The notes: a model not told the origin generated them from the sequence alone. A stretch of DNA of 64,000 nt from Tridacna crocea (GCA_943736015.1 OX031059.1:22128501-22192500), one strand, 5' to 3'; counted from the stretch's first letter, positions 24,701 through 34,446 are shown. A program made the numbers and translations.

Positions 24701-27700
24701 ATAACTTGGCTCACATAATTGTGATTATTGTCTTACCATGCCAGAGATGCAAAACATTGGTGTTAACTCGAACAGCACCAGACGTTACCTATTTCGAAGG
24801 GGGAAATACAACCCATTGGAATCCAAAAAGCTTTTAATCTTATTCGCGGACGGTAGATTCAAGATTAGAATACACATTCTCTAAGCATAAAGGTTTGGCG
24901 CCGAAAAGGTAACGCGATAGGCCTTAGATACGCAACATATGATGATTGACGACCATGGCCACCTCCGAAACCGAACGTCTGCTTTTTACCGTTCCGAACA
25001 TGGTGTCACACAAATAATTTTTGGTACATAAAATATAGGGTAACCTCACTGTATTTAGTCTTCTGCTACTTTTTTTTTCCCAGACAAAGCAATAGTTCAA
25101 ATGTTAACTTATCTACAACTGATGTTCTAAGGCATCCACAAAAATATTTAAAAAAAAAAAGTTTAACATGTCAGAAGCCAATAAATTTTAGTAATTATTG
25201 CGTCTGCTATCCTGTGTATTCAATGGAAGAATTTGCATACAAGATAGTTTGTAAACCCAGAACAAAACAATTTTACACACGACAAATAACACCTGAGTTA
25301 TCATTTTCCCGCAGTTCACCGATTTTACAACGAATGAACGAAATATGACAATTTATTTTGTAATTGTCGAACTTTCTTAGTGCTTAATACAGAGCTCCAG
25401 ATAGTGGAAGTGATTTTGATTTCAAAATTGAAACTATTAATAATTCTCCACTAAAATTCCTTATGTTATGGCTACTCATTAGAATCGTCTCATTGGAAGA
25501 GAAATAATGGATTTAGAATCGACTGGATATATGTAAGCCATGTTTTGTGAAAAGGGGCCTGGTGCATCTGCGAAAATTATTATTGCTTATTATATAGAAT
25601 AAAGAGGGAATCACCAATGTGCTATTTATAGTAACGGTGTCCGATAAAATGATTCTTCTATAATCCCTTGATAGAATAATGAAAAATTCTTTATCCCGTA
25701 ATAGACCAATGGAATTTCAGAGGCCTGAGGTTGTTTGACAAGAACAGATTACATGGCTACATAATTGATACGTGATGACTTGTATGGTATCATAATTGCA
25801 TCACGGAGATGCAATAAGCCACGTTTTCACAGGGATTGGCTCAAATGTTTTCGTGTTTAAAAAAATAGACTGGTTGCTTTATTGTGTGGTGATTAACGTC
25901 ATTTTCAACATTATTTCAGTTATATCGCTGCGGATCAGTGCACCTATCAATGTTTCGCAGTTAAAATACGATACCTTATGGTAAAGGTCTAAGCTGACAC
26001 CAGTCTGAATTGATTGATCAGCCGCCGAGTTTCCGGAGAAATCGCTATGACAATACCAGTGTGGGTCGATAGCCAAGCAATTTGTATCTTTATCCACTTT
26101 GCTGTCAATCAAACAAATTCGATATTGTTAATCAATTTTATTCTACAAGTGGACATAATTTTGGACATAGTATAGTGTCAAGTAGATCATGTAGATCAAA
26201 GATCAGACTGCACATTCTGTGCAGTCTCGTCGTGATCTACATCGTCCGTCTTAGCTAATGTGTGGCAACCGGCAATGAAAGAGATAAAAAAAAAATGTCG
26301 AGGAGAATTTACCTAGACCTTCTTGCGTTTATCGATTATGTATTTTGTTCCATCCCTCGTGATTTAACCCTTTCCCAAACGGCAAATTTTGGACCAGACC
26401 AAATTGAAAGCATTTTACAGATGACAAATTAACATTTGCTAAAAAGATTATTTTTTCTATATGATAGGGTAGAAAACATTGTGGGAAAAGGAGAAAATGC
26501 TGGTTACCAGCATTTTCTCCTTTTCCCACAGTGTTTTCAAAAGGATTCTATTCCTGACCCGTTAAAAGCAGGGATTGTTTGGGAAAGGGTTAAGTCATTA
26601 CCAAACAATATTTTAGGCTTGTCCAAATCGAAAGCATTTGCAGACGATAAAATAAAAGTGACTGAAGATTTGAAATTCGTTTTTTGAAGGGAAGAAAACA
26701 TTGTGGGAAAAGGAGAAAATGCTGGTTACAAGTATTTTCTCCTTTTCCCGCAAGTTTTTCCTAAGGCTTCTTTCTCAGAGTCGTCAAAAGTAGGGATTGT
26801 GTGGTAAAGGTTTAATGATTAATCGTTGCTGCAGCCTCTTCTTTCTTTTCTTTATTATTCTTCTTTTATCACTCTTTCAGTTTTTGTTCTTGCCATCATG
26901 TTACCTCGGCATTTTCTCCTTTTCCCATAATGTTTTCACAATGAGGCCGTCAGGTGAAGGAAGGGTTAAAGGTTTACGAGGCTCTCTTTTTATTATGTGC
27001 GGTGAGCTGAGAGGTTCTATTACAAAAAAGCCCCGGGAGCAATCAGTGAGATTATTGGTGTTCGAAACTCGTTCAAGGTCGCACCCATATTTTCTTTGCC
27101 GTTATGTAGGCCTTTTTGCCGAGCCTTGTCGCTAAGTCGAGAAAATACTGGGCTAGTAATTGAGAGTGTGTGTATGGAGGGGGGTGGGAATCTTTGCTCG
27201 TCCTAGCTCGCATTAAACAACGTTGTAGGACCTGTTAGCGCTGCCCACAAAGAAACAGAACAGGGTCCGTCTTCAGAAAACTATTCTTCTTTTTATATTT
27301 GAATGTTTGAATGTCACATAACTTTTGGCGGTCTAAGCCAAATGGTTTAGCTAATCAAAAGTTGTGTTACTTTCAACTGTGGAAAGTTTTGGAGAAAAAG
27401 ACCAATAATATATATGCTCTTAAGAATGGTTGGTTAATACGGATCCAGGACATGTAACCACGCGGTCGCTGGTTGAAATCCCCAGCTCAGCGAATTTATT
27501 TGCGAGAATTAATTGAAGTCATTGTAACAGGATTCGCTCCTCTACTCACCGTTGATAATTATTTATCAATGGTCATTTGGAAGAGCAGTGCTTTGGGAAA
27601 AAATATTGAAACTCCAGGAAAGGATGGATAAATGCACTGGCAGACGCGGTAGGCCTTCAACTTGTTGAAGCTGTGTCAAACATCAAGCAAACAAACAAAA

Positions 27701-29476
27701 CCACAAAGAACACCAAACTTGGAATCATCAAAAGCTTCGTATAAAACACAACGTCGTTTGGTAAAGAGCTAACTTTTTACCACGCAATCCCGTCTTTTTT
27801 ACGAGCTTAAAGAAGAAAGCCTTTGAAAACATTGTGGGAAAAGGAGAAAATGCTGGTTACCAGCATTTTCTCCTTTTCTCACAATGCTTTCTACCATATC
27901 GAAGAAGACTTGCACTAAATGAGCGTCAATGAAATTGTTGTCTAACAATGCTTTCAATTTGGACAAGGCTATTTTTTTGTCGTTTGGTAAAGAGTTAAAC
28001 AATACCATAATCTAATAAAAGTCTAATCACTGATGTCATTTTCTATTTTTAGCTCAAGCCCACCAAGCACAACACAAGTAACGCCTGCATCAGCTGTACC
28101 TTCAAGGCTGAAGGGACGACCTGGCAGTGCTGGAAAACGTAAGTACATGTCCCCGTATTGGTTCGTTTATTTATCTCAAGTTTTACTACGTCTCCAGCCA
28201 CGCTTCATTTTTATCACGGAGGCCAGTGCACCTATAAATCCATTTCTGGTGTTTCCTTTTACCAGGACTTAGTAAAAATCTCTATCCAAACCACTGGCGG
28301 CGATCCCACAAAAACATCGTCGAGAAAAATCTCGGCATTTAGAGAAGAATGCCATGTCGCAATGACTATCATCAATCCTCGAAAGGAGTTTGGCCGAGTT
28401 TGGAATTCGAATTCACAACCTGTGCATTGCAAACTTACCCGCTGAGCTACTTACCGTGTGGGATCGACGTTTTGTTCATACGTCCTGCATAAAACATCGA
28501 TAGTACGTACAACATTAAGACCAAAACACTGGACCGACTTGTCGAAAGAATTGCGCTATCGATGATTTATCTAAGAAGAGTTCATTAGCTTACCAAGTGA
28601 TCACACGCATTTCTTGAACTGAGAGGAAGAAGTTCTCTTGAAAACATTTTGGGCAAATGTATCTGTTGATATACTAGTAACCAGCATTTTCTCATTTCCC
28701 TAAACCCTTTACTCCATGGATACTCATTTCTACGCATTGCTTGTAGGGGCCTTTAGAAAACATTGTGGCAAAAGGTGAAATTGCTCGTGACGAGCAATTT
28801 CACCTTTTGCCACAATGTTTTCCATGCTATCAAAAGGTGTCATATACACATAAGAAATAGCTTTACCCATGCTGTTATTTAGGGTCAATTAGAGATACCA
28901 TAAAAATGCCTTACGGGGTAAAGGGTTAATGTTTTTCTAACCTTAGCAGACAACTTCCAACGTTTAAGCAATATTTGATCTCGTGAATGCAAATGCTTTC
29001 GATGCAGACAAGTCTATCTAATGTCTTATATACCGACGGCACTTGGCCTACAGTAAGGAGCGTAAAGATATATCTTTATTCAACATGTTATATGTACATG
29101 TACTATGACGTAGCCCTACATCATAGTACATGTACATATTACATGTTGAATAAAGATATAATGCAGATATTTCCTTTTCTTCTCACCTTCAGCGAAACCG
29201 AAGTTCATTCCGGAGCAAGAGATAGAAATTCCTAAAGACGGAAGTTTGTATGATTTTACAACAGACGAAATGGCCACCTTCCTTCGCCATATTGGAATTG
29301 AGGAACGAATCGTTACGCATGTGCAGAAGAAAGGACTCGATGGAGCGAAATTCTCAAAATTAAAAGACACGGACTTGGAAGCTTTAAACATGAAAAATCC
29401 TATCGTTTGTCATTTTCGAGACAGAAGTATCAAAGAAAAAAGTGGCGGGAAGAAAAAGCAGCCATTTATGTTGTGA
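13875..29476 (+). CDS. Gene 2: spliced SAM-domain protein (184 aa)
   Basis: Exons 13875-14059, 28053-28138 and 29193-29476 join to 555 nt, exactly 185 codons with the stop. Residues 1-61 are basic then S/N-rich; 62-91 are an S/T/P-rich linker; a SAM domain occupies about 106-168 (FTTDEM start, DG, DLEALNM, CHFRDRS); the end is KKKQPFML. It is a tandem paralogue of gene 1: same order, same intron phases (2 then 1), same C-terminal motif. Cassette exons of length divisible by three in the 14-kb first intron cannot be excluded. SAM proteins of this size usually act by oligomerising with other SAM partners, so pairing with gene 1 is a natural hypothesis. I do not recognise a named orthologue. Confidence 0.7.
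14561..14789 (+). mobile_element. Family A, plus copy
   Basis: TTAA at 14561-14564; perfect hairpin; right end ttgtttgataatgggttt without TTAA. Confidence 0.85.
14945..15170 (+). repeat. tRNA-derived SINE
   Basis: A-box-like GTAGCAAAGTGGTGCAG and B-box GGGTTCAAGCC, followed by a body with gtgtccttgcctaggacact, a motif typical of molluscan SINE bodies. Confidence 0.6.
15411..15545. repeat. Family E-like palindrome
   Basis: gcggacggcata..aagttcagactgcac pairs with its complement ..gtctgaacttgaacttatgccgtccg. Confidence 0.6.
15600..16044 (+). mobile_element. Degenerate family A pieces flanking a CT microsatellite
   Basis: ttgaaagcatttgcagac (15678-15695) and, beyond the microsatellite, gggtagaaatcattttgag..accaggattttctc. 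Confidence 0.45.
15727..15765 (+). repeat. (CT)n microsatellite
   Basis: About 19 CT units. Confidence 0.95.
16270..16395. repeat. AT-rich low-complexity and (AATC)n tract
   Basis: TATA-rich run grading into AATC/CAAT repeats. Confidence 0.7.
16919..17090 (-). mobile_element. Family A, minus copy lacking the hairpin core
   Basis: accctttaccaaacaatccc at the left, ttgtcgtctacaaactctcg and ttaaacag at the right. Confidence 0.55.
17091..18185. other. Intronic sequence, nothing recognised
   Basis: AT-rich; only short homopolymers and a G-rich patch at 17950-17968. Confidence 0.35.
18188..18671 (-). mobile_element. Family A copy split by a family C insertion
   Basis: Left part: aaacaatcccgacttt..gtcatctgcaacgctatcaatatgg. 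Right part after the C element: gtaccagcctaaaattttgtc..gtaaaggg. The split falls inside the conserved word tttcaatttggaccag. Confidence 0.65.
18371..18634. mobile_element. Family C double-hairpin element
   Basis: First hairpin TCTCGGATCAGCCTGCGCAG is near perfect; the second is diverged. It is flanked by caatatggg and caattgtgt, a likely decayed 9-bp duplication. Confidence 0.7.
18986..19023 (+). CDS. Candidate alternative first exon of gene 2
   Basis: ATG with an in-frame TGA 15 bases upstream, 12 codons (MKFEHKMAENGL) plus AG, then donor gtaagga. Phase 2 matches the exon at 28053, giving Ser at the junction as in the main form. The motif AAGATGGCGGAAAATGG resembles sequence near a transcription start. 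No transcript evidence. Confidence 0.35.
19545..19672 (-). mobile_element. Family A, minus copy, right arm lost
   Basis: TTAAgcctttaccaaacaat at 19545; hairpin intact apart from a short deletion in the left stem. Confidence 0.7.
19889..20083. mobile_element. Family F palindromic element
   Basis: ttgaccaaccattcttaaga at the left; inverted halves around agccaat; ends attctcaagttggtgaa. Confidence 0.65.
20090..21340. other. Intronic sequence with minor repeats
   Basis: A 39-bp word (gtctgatcctgaaatctaat) occurs at about 20928 and 21128; a degenerate family A arm lies between at 21030-21125; ccaactttcacggacatg at 20405 recurs reversed at 24050. No gene seen. Confidence 0.4.
21340..21460 (-). 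mobile_element. Family A remnant
   Basis: gacctgagagaaaaggcttttg then a shortened hairpin. Confidence 0.45.
21705..21933 (+). mobile_element. Family A, subfamily A2, complete
   Basis: Termini form a perfect 17-bp inverted repeat TTAACCCTTTCCCAAAC. The A2 left arm has ttttggaccagacc and the right arm ccagggattgtttggg. Perfect central palindrome. Confidence 0.9.
22230..22411 (+). mobile_element. Family A, plus copy, left hairpin half lost
   Basis: caggttaccaacattttctcc and gtggttaaaggttcaa. Confidence 0.6.
22610..22970 (+). mobile_element. Two degenerate family A remnants
   Basis: Right-arm words near 22730-22785 (caggttaa) and left-arm words at 22797 (tttaccaaaagacaaaattt). Confidence 0.4.
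23125..23336. mobile_element. Family E hairpin element, complete
   Basis: TTAACCCTTAACCTGCTG at the left, aaagGGTTAA at the right, and a central palindrome tagatcaagatcagactgca / its complement. TTAA ends as in family A. Confidence 0.75.
23560..24070. repeat. Unclassified repeat with two ~190-bp direct units
   Basis: aaggaccaaaagttt..ccatttgaaagagaa..cacttgagataatttt..tctatataaa occurs at ~23650-23835 and again at ~23858-24020. The ends share ggccaatatc and a tccgcgaaag/ttcacggaa motif. Confidence 0.55.
24159..24387 (+). mobile_element. Family A2, complete
   Basis: TTAA at 24159-24162 and 24384-24387; stem has AAGAAG opposite CTTCTT. Confidence 0.85.
24452..24717 (-). mobile_element. Family D element
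   Basis: Hairpin catgtcagcctgcgcggact / gcgcaggctgacatg; ends with gatgcattgagccccc. Confidence 0.7.
24838..24920. mobile_element. Family E fragment
   Basis: cgcggacggtagattcaaga, one half of the hairpin. Confidence 0.4.
25388..25540. repeat. Family H repeat, half copy
   Basis: cagagctccagatag, ctactcattagaatcgtctc match the palindromic copy at 33103. Confidence 0.55.
25547..25845 (+). mobile_element. Family D remnant without hairpin
   Basis: gtgaaaaggggcctggtgcatc at the left, gatgcaataagcc at the right. Confidence 0.5.
25890..25960. repeat. SINE-body fragment
   Basis: ttcaacattatttcagttat and gatcagtgcacctat, shared with 1260 and 28200. Confidence 0.4.
26178..26255. mobile_element. Family E hairpin
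   Basis: gtagatcaaagatcagactg paired with its complement; ends at tacatcgtccg. Confidence 0.6.
26364..26593 (+). mobile_element. Family A2, complete
   Basis: TTAACCCTTTCCCAAAC at the left, gtttgggaaagggTTAA at the right; the last TTAA (26590-26593) also opens the next element. Confidence 0.9.
26590..26815 (+). mobile_element. Family A, plus copy abutting the previous element
   Basis: Shares TTAA 26590-26593; same orientation; right TTAA at 26812-26815. Confidence 0.85.
26906..26969 (+). mobile_element. Family A, right half only
   Basis: attttctccttttcccataa..gaagggTTAA. Confidence 0.6.
27262..27447. mobile_element. Family F element, degenerate
   Basis: ggtttagctaatcaaaagtt in the centre; ends cttaagaatggttggttaat. 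Confidence 0.55.
27769..27998 (-). mobile_element. Family A, minus copy
   Basis: Left end ctaactttttaccacgcaat; right TTAA at 27995-27998. Just before it lies a solo family A end (27752-27771, cgtttggtaaagagctaa). It stops 54 bp before the next exon of gene 2. Confidence 0.8.
28053..28138 (+). CDS. Gene 2 exon 2 (S/T/P-rich linker)
   Basis: 86 nt between ttctatttttag and gtaagtac. First C completes Ser; 28 codons follow (SSPPSTTQVTPASAVP at the start, RLKGRPGSAGK at the end); final C plus CG makes Pro. Same phases as the 29-nt exon of gene 1. Confidence 0.75.
28158..28455 (-). repeat. SINE-like repeat
   Basis: On the minus strand the head reads TAGCTCAGCGGGTAAG..GAATTCGAATTCC, resembling tRNA A and B boxes; the distal part has tcacggaggccagtgcacct. 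It starts about 20 bp past the donor at 28139. Confidence 0.55.
28590..28699 (-). mobile_element. Family A left-half remnant
   Basis: gaggaagaagttctcttg then ctagtaaccagcattttctc; runs straight into a family B element. Confidence 0.5.
28700..28929 (-). mobile_element. Family B palindromic MITE, complete
   Basis: Termini taaacccttTACTCC and ggggtaaagggTTAA; stem aaacattgtggcaaaaggtg and loop TTGCTCGTGACGAGCAA. Same TTAA/CCC-type ends as family A but different arms. Confidence 0.8.
29069..29160. repeat. ~90-bp near-perfect palindrome before the gene 2 SAM exon
   Basis: Arms of about 41 nt (tatctttattcaacatgt..gtacatgtactatga and complement) with a ~10-nt loop; it ends 32 nt before the exon at 29193. 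Confidence 0.85.
29193..29476 (+). CDS. Gene 2 exon 3 (SAM domain, C-terminus)
   Basis: Acceptor tctcaccttcag; CG completes a split Pro codon; KPKFIPEQEIEIPKDG leads into the SAM domain; stop TGA at 29474-29476. Confidence 0.85.
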
Positions 29477-29651
29477 TCAAGTATTTGATGAAGCACTAGA
29501 AGTCAGAAGTGTACATAAAGAGACAAGAGGACAGTGTATTTCAGGTGGTATGCATTTACCGTATCTGCTCGTGTTTTCTGTGCATTTTTTGATGAATCGT
29601 TCATTTAACAAAACTGACAAAAAAATGCATTAGAACGTAAATGACGTTATA

Positions 29652-29657
29652 ATTAAA
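29652..29657 (+). promoter_or_regulatory. Candidate poly(A) signal ATTAAA of gene 2
   Basis: About 175 nt after the stop codon; no AATAAA is seen nearer. Confidence 0.3.
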
Positions 29658-30007
29658 CATAAATGGACAATTGGATGATGTGTTCCAATCACTTTACATT
29701 AATCTTTGTGTCAATACTACATTGTGCATTTTTGTGGAATCGGTCAGTAAGTAAAATTGAAAAATGAGTTCAAATTTTTCCTTATAGGCTACTGTCACGT
29801 GGTACTTTTCATAAAACTGCAATCCAGTATGTCATACATGTTCAAAAAGCATTTACTTTCTTTTTTTTTTGACAGATTACTTGTACGACAGTGTGTTGTG
29901 ATTTTATAATTGTACGATATTATGTTCAATACCAACCACTGTAACATTGATAGTCAACATGGGTACATGTTATGAGTGAAGCCTGACGGGAAACACATAA
30001 ATTGCTT

Positions 30008-30118
30008 GTTAACTCTTTCACAGCCAATGTCACCCTTGGAAGTTTTTGCGGACGGCGTAGATCAAGATCAGACCGCACAAGATGTACAGTCTGATCTTTG
30101 ATCTGCACCATCTGCAGT
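30008..30118. mobile_element. Family E element, right end replaced
   Basis: gTTAActctttcacagccaa then the hairpin gatcagaccgcacaagatg..; a family F element follows immediately. Confidence 0.6.
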
Positions 30119-30317
30119 CTGGGTCCGTATTCACCAATCATTCTTAAGAACATTCTGCCTTGTTCTTCAAAATTTTGTTAGTGTGAAAGTAACAGAACTT
30201 CTGATTGGCTAAACCGAATTTCGGTTTAGCCAATTAGAAGTTCTGTTACTTTCACAGAAAATTTTGAAGAACAAGACAAAGAAGGTTCTTAAGAATGGTT
30301 GGTGAATATGGACCCTG
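30119..30317. mobile_element. Family F palindromic element, complete
   Basis: Nearly the whole ~198 bp is an inverted repeat: gggtccgtattcaccaacca at the left, its complement (ggttggtgaatatggaccc) at the right, centre ccgaatttcgg. No coding capacity. Confidence 0.85.
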
Positions 30318-30421
30318 ATGTAAATCTGATGTAAATCTTTAACCTAAATCGGCTTCTCTTGCAACAAAAATAATTTTAGACCTAGAGAAAAGTGGAATCT
30401 ATGTAGCTGACAGCAAAAGAG

Positions 30422-30637
30422 TTAACCCTTATCCTGATGAATAACTAAAATGAAATTTTCAGTTCGATATTAAAAACACAAATATTGCTATTTCATACTT
30501 ATGTTTTTGGAAATGATATCTACTCAGCATCGGACAGTGTAGATCAAACATCAGACTGCATGTTCTGTGCAGTCTGATCTTTGATCTACATTGTCCGCGA
30601 AAGGTCAGTTAGTCGCGCTTAAAAACGGAAGGGTTAA
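30422..30637. mobile_element. Family E element, complete
   Basis: TTAACCCTTATCCTGATG at the left, ggaaggGTTAA at the right; hairpin gtagatcaaacatcagactg / complement. Confidence 0.75.
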
Positions 30638-30984
30638 CAGGAATTTCTCTTTTTGTCAGAACAGATTAAAAATGTCAGCTGCTAGACGGGTTAAAAATGT
30701 CGTCTACAGTGGCTAGGACAAGTATTGCTGCTCCATTATTTTTATGTCGTATACTTATTCCATCGCCAACAGTTGAGAATCGCAAGTACATTTCCACTTA
30801 TTCAAATTGTTTTGGTTTAATATAAAGAGTATCCGACTTATATGTTATTTCATGTCGCTCAAATTTCGAGAAATTCAAGACGCAATAGTTAGACTGTATA
30901 TAAATTGAAAACAAAGATGACATTTAGAAAAACAACATGTAACTTTATAATCGATGATGTATCACGAAATACATCAATATCTCG

Positions 30985-31160
30985 ACCAAAAGGATGAAAT
31001 GTAAAATTTGTCCAAATAGGAAACATTTGCAATTGACAAATCATCTGATGAATGAGAAGAAAACAATTTGGAAAAAAGAGAACACGATGCTCACGATAAT
31101 TTTCCCCCTTTTTTACCACGGTGTTTTTAAAACACCGCCTCTTCAAAGGGGGGGGGGCTT
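30985..31160 (+). mobile_element. Family A, degenerate
   Basis: aaaatttgtccaaataggaa, agaaaacaatttggaaaa; stem mostly lost. Confidence 0.4.
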
Positions 31161-31295
31161 AAAAAAACCCATTGAAATGGATGGAAGAGATATTTGAAGG
31201 CCAACAAGAAATTCAATACGCAGTTGGGAGAAAAAATTATTAAAAAGAAATATGACATTTTAAAAAAAAGCGACCCGTGATAGATAATATAACAT

Positions 31296-31500
31296 GTGTC
31301 AGCTCCTTCCCAAACAATCCAGTGTTTTATCGAACCTGAGGAAAGAGATATTCCAAAACATTGGGGGAAAAGAAGAAAATGCTGGTAACCAGCATTTTCT
31401 TCTTTTCCCACTGTTTTATACTCTACAAAGGCAACAATTCCAGCAACCGAATCACACAGAATTTGTCGTCTTCAAATGCTTTGAATTTTGTTCAGTGTAA
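31296..31500 (-). mobile_element. Family A, minus copy
   Basis: cttcccaaacaatccagtg; hairpin with AAGAAG/CTTCTT; right end decayed. The preceding 15-20 bp recur at 37096-37112. Confidence 0.65.
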
Positions 31501-31517
31501 AGTTTTGGCGTCCAGAT

Positions 31518-31734
31518 TTAACCGTTTACCAGTCTACAAATTTTAGACCCTTCCATTTCCATATTCGAACCATTTGCAGACGGCAAATTAGATATTGCTC
31601 AACTGATGGAACTCGTCTCAGAAGCTGTAGAAAACACTGTGGGCAAAGGAATGCCATTGTCATTTTGTCTCACAATATTTTCAAAGATCTTCTTCTTAAA
31701 GATTCGTCAATCGGGCTTGTTTTACAAGGGTTAA
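31518..31734 (+). mobile_element. Family A, plus copy, hairpin collapsed
   Basis: TTAA at 31518-31521 and 31731-31734; core reduced to gtgggcaaagg..atgcc. Confidence 0.65.
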
Positions 31735-31968
31735 CTCGACTAAACGACAAAATTTTAAACCAGTCCAAATTGAAAGCATTTGCGGATGACAAAATTAATG
31801 TTACTCAGAAATTGAAATTTGTTCTGAAAAGGGTGGAAAACATAGTGGCTAAAGGTGAAAATGCTGGTTACTAGCATTTTCTCCTTATCCAACTATGTTT
31901 TTTTTTTTTTTCAAAAGGGATCTTTCTCAGACTCGTGAAAACTCGGAATTGGTTGGTAAAAGGGTTAA
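31731..31968 (+). mobile_element. Family A, plus copy abutting the previous one
   Basis: Shares TTAA 31731-31734; same orientation; right TTAA at 31965-31968. Confidence 0.8.
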
Positions 31969-32260
31969 ATATGTAATTAGAGTAAAATAGATGTGCAAGC
32001 TTCCTTGTGTCATGGTGATTTATGAGACTGTCTTGTGCAATAGCCTGTGTCAAATGAATAGCATCTTTTTTTTGCATCGTAATATTCATAACACAATTTC
32101 GTAATGCAGACGACATTGTGCGCGTTAAAAAAGTCGAAGCAAAATTCAAATAAAAGCAAAAGATGATATTGTTCATAATAAGCAGTCCATGCTATTACCA
32201 CAGTGTTTTTAAACATCTTTTTTCACAATGTTTTCATCTGTATTAAATCTGTGTGTTCAA

Positions 32261-32489
32261 TTTACAGCCTTTATCACACAATGATGACTTTAACGACCCT
32301 GAGAGAGAAGCCTTTTGAAAACTTTGTGGGAAAAGGAGAAAATGCTGGTAACCAGCATTTTCTCCTTTTCCCACAAAGTTTTCTACCGTACCAAAGCAAA
32401 ATTGCACATTTGAGCAACTGTGAAATTGTCGTCTGCAATTGCCTTCAATTTGGTAAGGTCTAAAATTTTGCAGTGTGGTAACGGGTTAA
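32261..32489 (-). mobile_element. Family A, minus copy
   Basis: Stem has CTTTG opposite CAAAG, a paired change from CATTG/CAATG; right TTAA at 32486-32489. Confidence 0.8.
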
Positions 32490-32604
32490 ACATAAATTAC
32501 TGCAGATATTTTTCTTCGGATGACGAGTAAAATAATGCATTGCTATTTATGCACATAGGCGTATTAGCAAAGTGGCCCAGTAAAAGCAAGGGCCGAAATA
32601 CCGA

Positions 32605-32826
32605 TTAACACTTTCTGATACGTTCCCGAGTTTATACGACCTAGACGCATTATGAAAACATTGCGGGAAAAGGAGAAAATGCTGGTAACCAGCATTTTCT
32701 CCTTTTCCCCCAGTGTTTCCATCGTACCCAAAACATGTATCACCAGTTAAGCTACATATAATGTGTCGTCTGCACATGCTTTCAATTTGATAGAGTCTAC
32801 AATTTTGTTGTTTGGTTAAAAGTTAA
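32605..32826 (-). mobile_element. Family A, minus copy
   Basis: TTAA at 32605-32608 and 32823-32826. Confidence 0.75.
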
Positions 32827-32858
32827 TGAGCCCACTCTTTGTTACATCAATATGTCAT

Positions 32859-32990
32859 GAACTCGTTCCCAAACGACAAATTTTTTTACACATGTCTAAA
32901 TTGGAAGCATTTGCAGGTCGGTTCAGATGATGTGAATCACCTTTGAAAGATTCGAAAACATTGTTGGAAAGGGATAAAATACTGGGACCT
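32859..32990 (+). mobile_element. Family A, left arm and half hairpin
   Basis: gttcccaaacgacaaattttt..ttggaagcatttgcagg. Confidence 0.5.
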
Positions 32991-33102
32991 ACAAGGAACA
33001 ATGATTTCAGTTTACACCAGGGCCCTACAAAAAACGTATCATTTGCTATGCGTTGTTTATAAAATGCCTTCTTTTCTCAGTTGAAACCTTCGGTTCGCCG
33101 AA

Positions 33103-33301
33103 TGCAGAGCTCAATAATATTATAGAGGGAGTGATTTTGTTTTCGAACTTGAAAATATGAACTATTATCCGCTAAACCGTATGTTGTGGGTACTCATTAG
33201 AATCGTCTCTTCGAGACAATTCTAATGAGTACCCACAACATAGGGTTTCGAAGAGAAATAGATTTAGAATGCCATCACTCCCTCTTATCTGAAGCTCTGC
33301 T
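33103..33301. mobile_element. Family H palindromic element
   Basis: Ends gcagagct / agctctgc; inner inverted repeat gttgtgggtactcattagaa and complement around tctcttcgaga. Confidence 0.7.
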
Positions 33302-33758
33302 GGATGTTTTCTCTACTATTTATGCAACATTTCATAGACGCGTAGAGATATTGATAATCAGAATATAAGATGTTTTGAGATTGCATGCCATTAAAACCTA
33401 CGAATGAAAACATTGTGGCAAATCGGAGAGTTTATGTCATATTACTAAAGATATTTGTCTATTATTTATGTTGCGTATCTATACTGGTATTTCTGTAGAC
33501 TGGTTAGTATTTCTGGTGACTACTAATTTACGATTATTTGTAAAGGTTAAAATGGTTTTGGAGAGAATATATGTTTTGTCAGGTATATTTTCTAATATTT
33601 AATCATTCGTTATGTGTTCTAAGATGTTTAGAATTATTTTGAATTTATAATAAACGTTATTACGTGCCTATACTTGTGTCTGTTGCTATAGATATACCCT
33701 CTGGTGAAGCTGAGAGCGTCTAGTAGTGCCTTGTCCAAGGACAATGTGTCTGGCCGTA

Positions 33759-33987
33759 TTACCTGTTAACCAAACGACAAAATTATAGATGTGTCCGAAT
33801 CGAAAGCATTTGCAGACGACAAAATAAAAGTGACTGAAAATTTGAAATTTGTTTTGTCAAGGGTAGAAAACATTGTGGGAAAAGGAGAAAGTGCTGGGTA
33901 CCAGCATTTTCTCCTTTTCCCAATATGTTTTCTAAAGGCTTCTTTCTCAGGGGCGTCAAAAGTAGGGATTGTGTGGTAACGGGTTAA
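33759..33987 (+). mobile_element. Family A, plus copy
   Basis: Left end ttacctgttaaccaaacgac; right TTAA 33984-33987. Confidence 0.8.
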
Positions 33988-34185
33988 CTGTTTACCAGGT
34001 AACATTTTAGACCGGCTCTGCCAAATTGCTAAGATGTGCAGACGACAAAGTCTATGAGTCAGATGGTGGTTTTTTTTTCCTCACTAAGGATAGAAAATAT
34101 TGTGAGAAAAGGAGAAAAGCTGGCTTCTAGCAGTCCCTCTTTTTATCTTCATGTTTTGAAATGCCTTCTTTATTGTTTAATGCGA
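33984..34185 (+). mobile_element. Family A, plus copy, degenerate, abutting
   Basis: Shares TTAA 33984-33987; hairpin shortened (gaaaagctggcttctagcag). Confidence 0.65.
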
Positions 34186-34199
34186 ATTACGTTCTGAAC

Positions 34200-34252
34200 A
34201 TTCTTTTTTTTCCTGCCGCATGGTGTATATCAAGATCAGACTGCACAGCTCC
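34200..34252. mobile_element. Family E half hairpin
   Basis: tggtgtatatcaagatcaga then ctgcac, no second half. Confidence 0.4.
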
Positions 34253-34446
34253 CTTGGCTAGATATTGCTTTGACTTTATTTACGGGGAAGACGAGTGGCC
34301 TTGAGTAAAAATTGGGCATAGAGTTTGTAAAGAAAGTTCTGAAATGTATGTGCAGTTGCCCTTGTAACCACTGTTCTTAGACTTTCCAACATACTGTCCA
34401 AAAACAAATGAACTATGCTCTGGCAAAACAAAGTGGGGGTAGCTGA

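Larger units (their letters stand above)
14060..28052 (+). other. Gene 2 intron 1 (about 14 kb)
   Basis: Donor gtaggg; acceptor ttctatttttag. Holds many family A elements, two SINEs, microsatellites and a candidate internal first exon at 18986. Confidence 0.55.
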
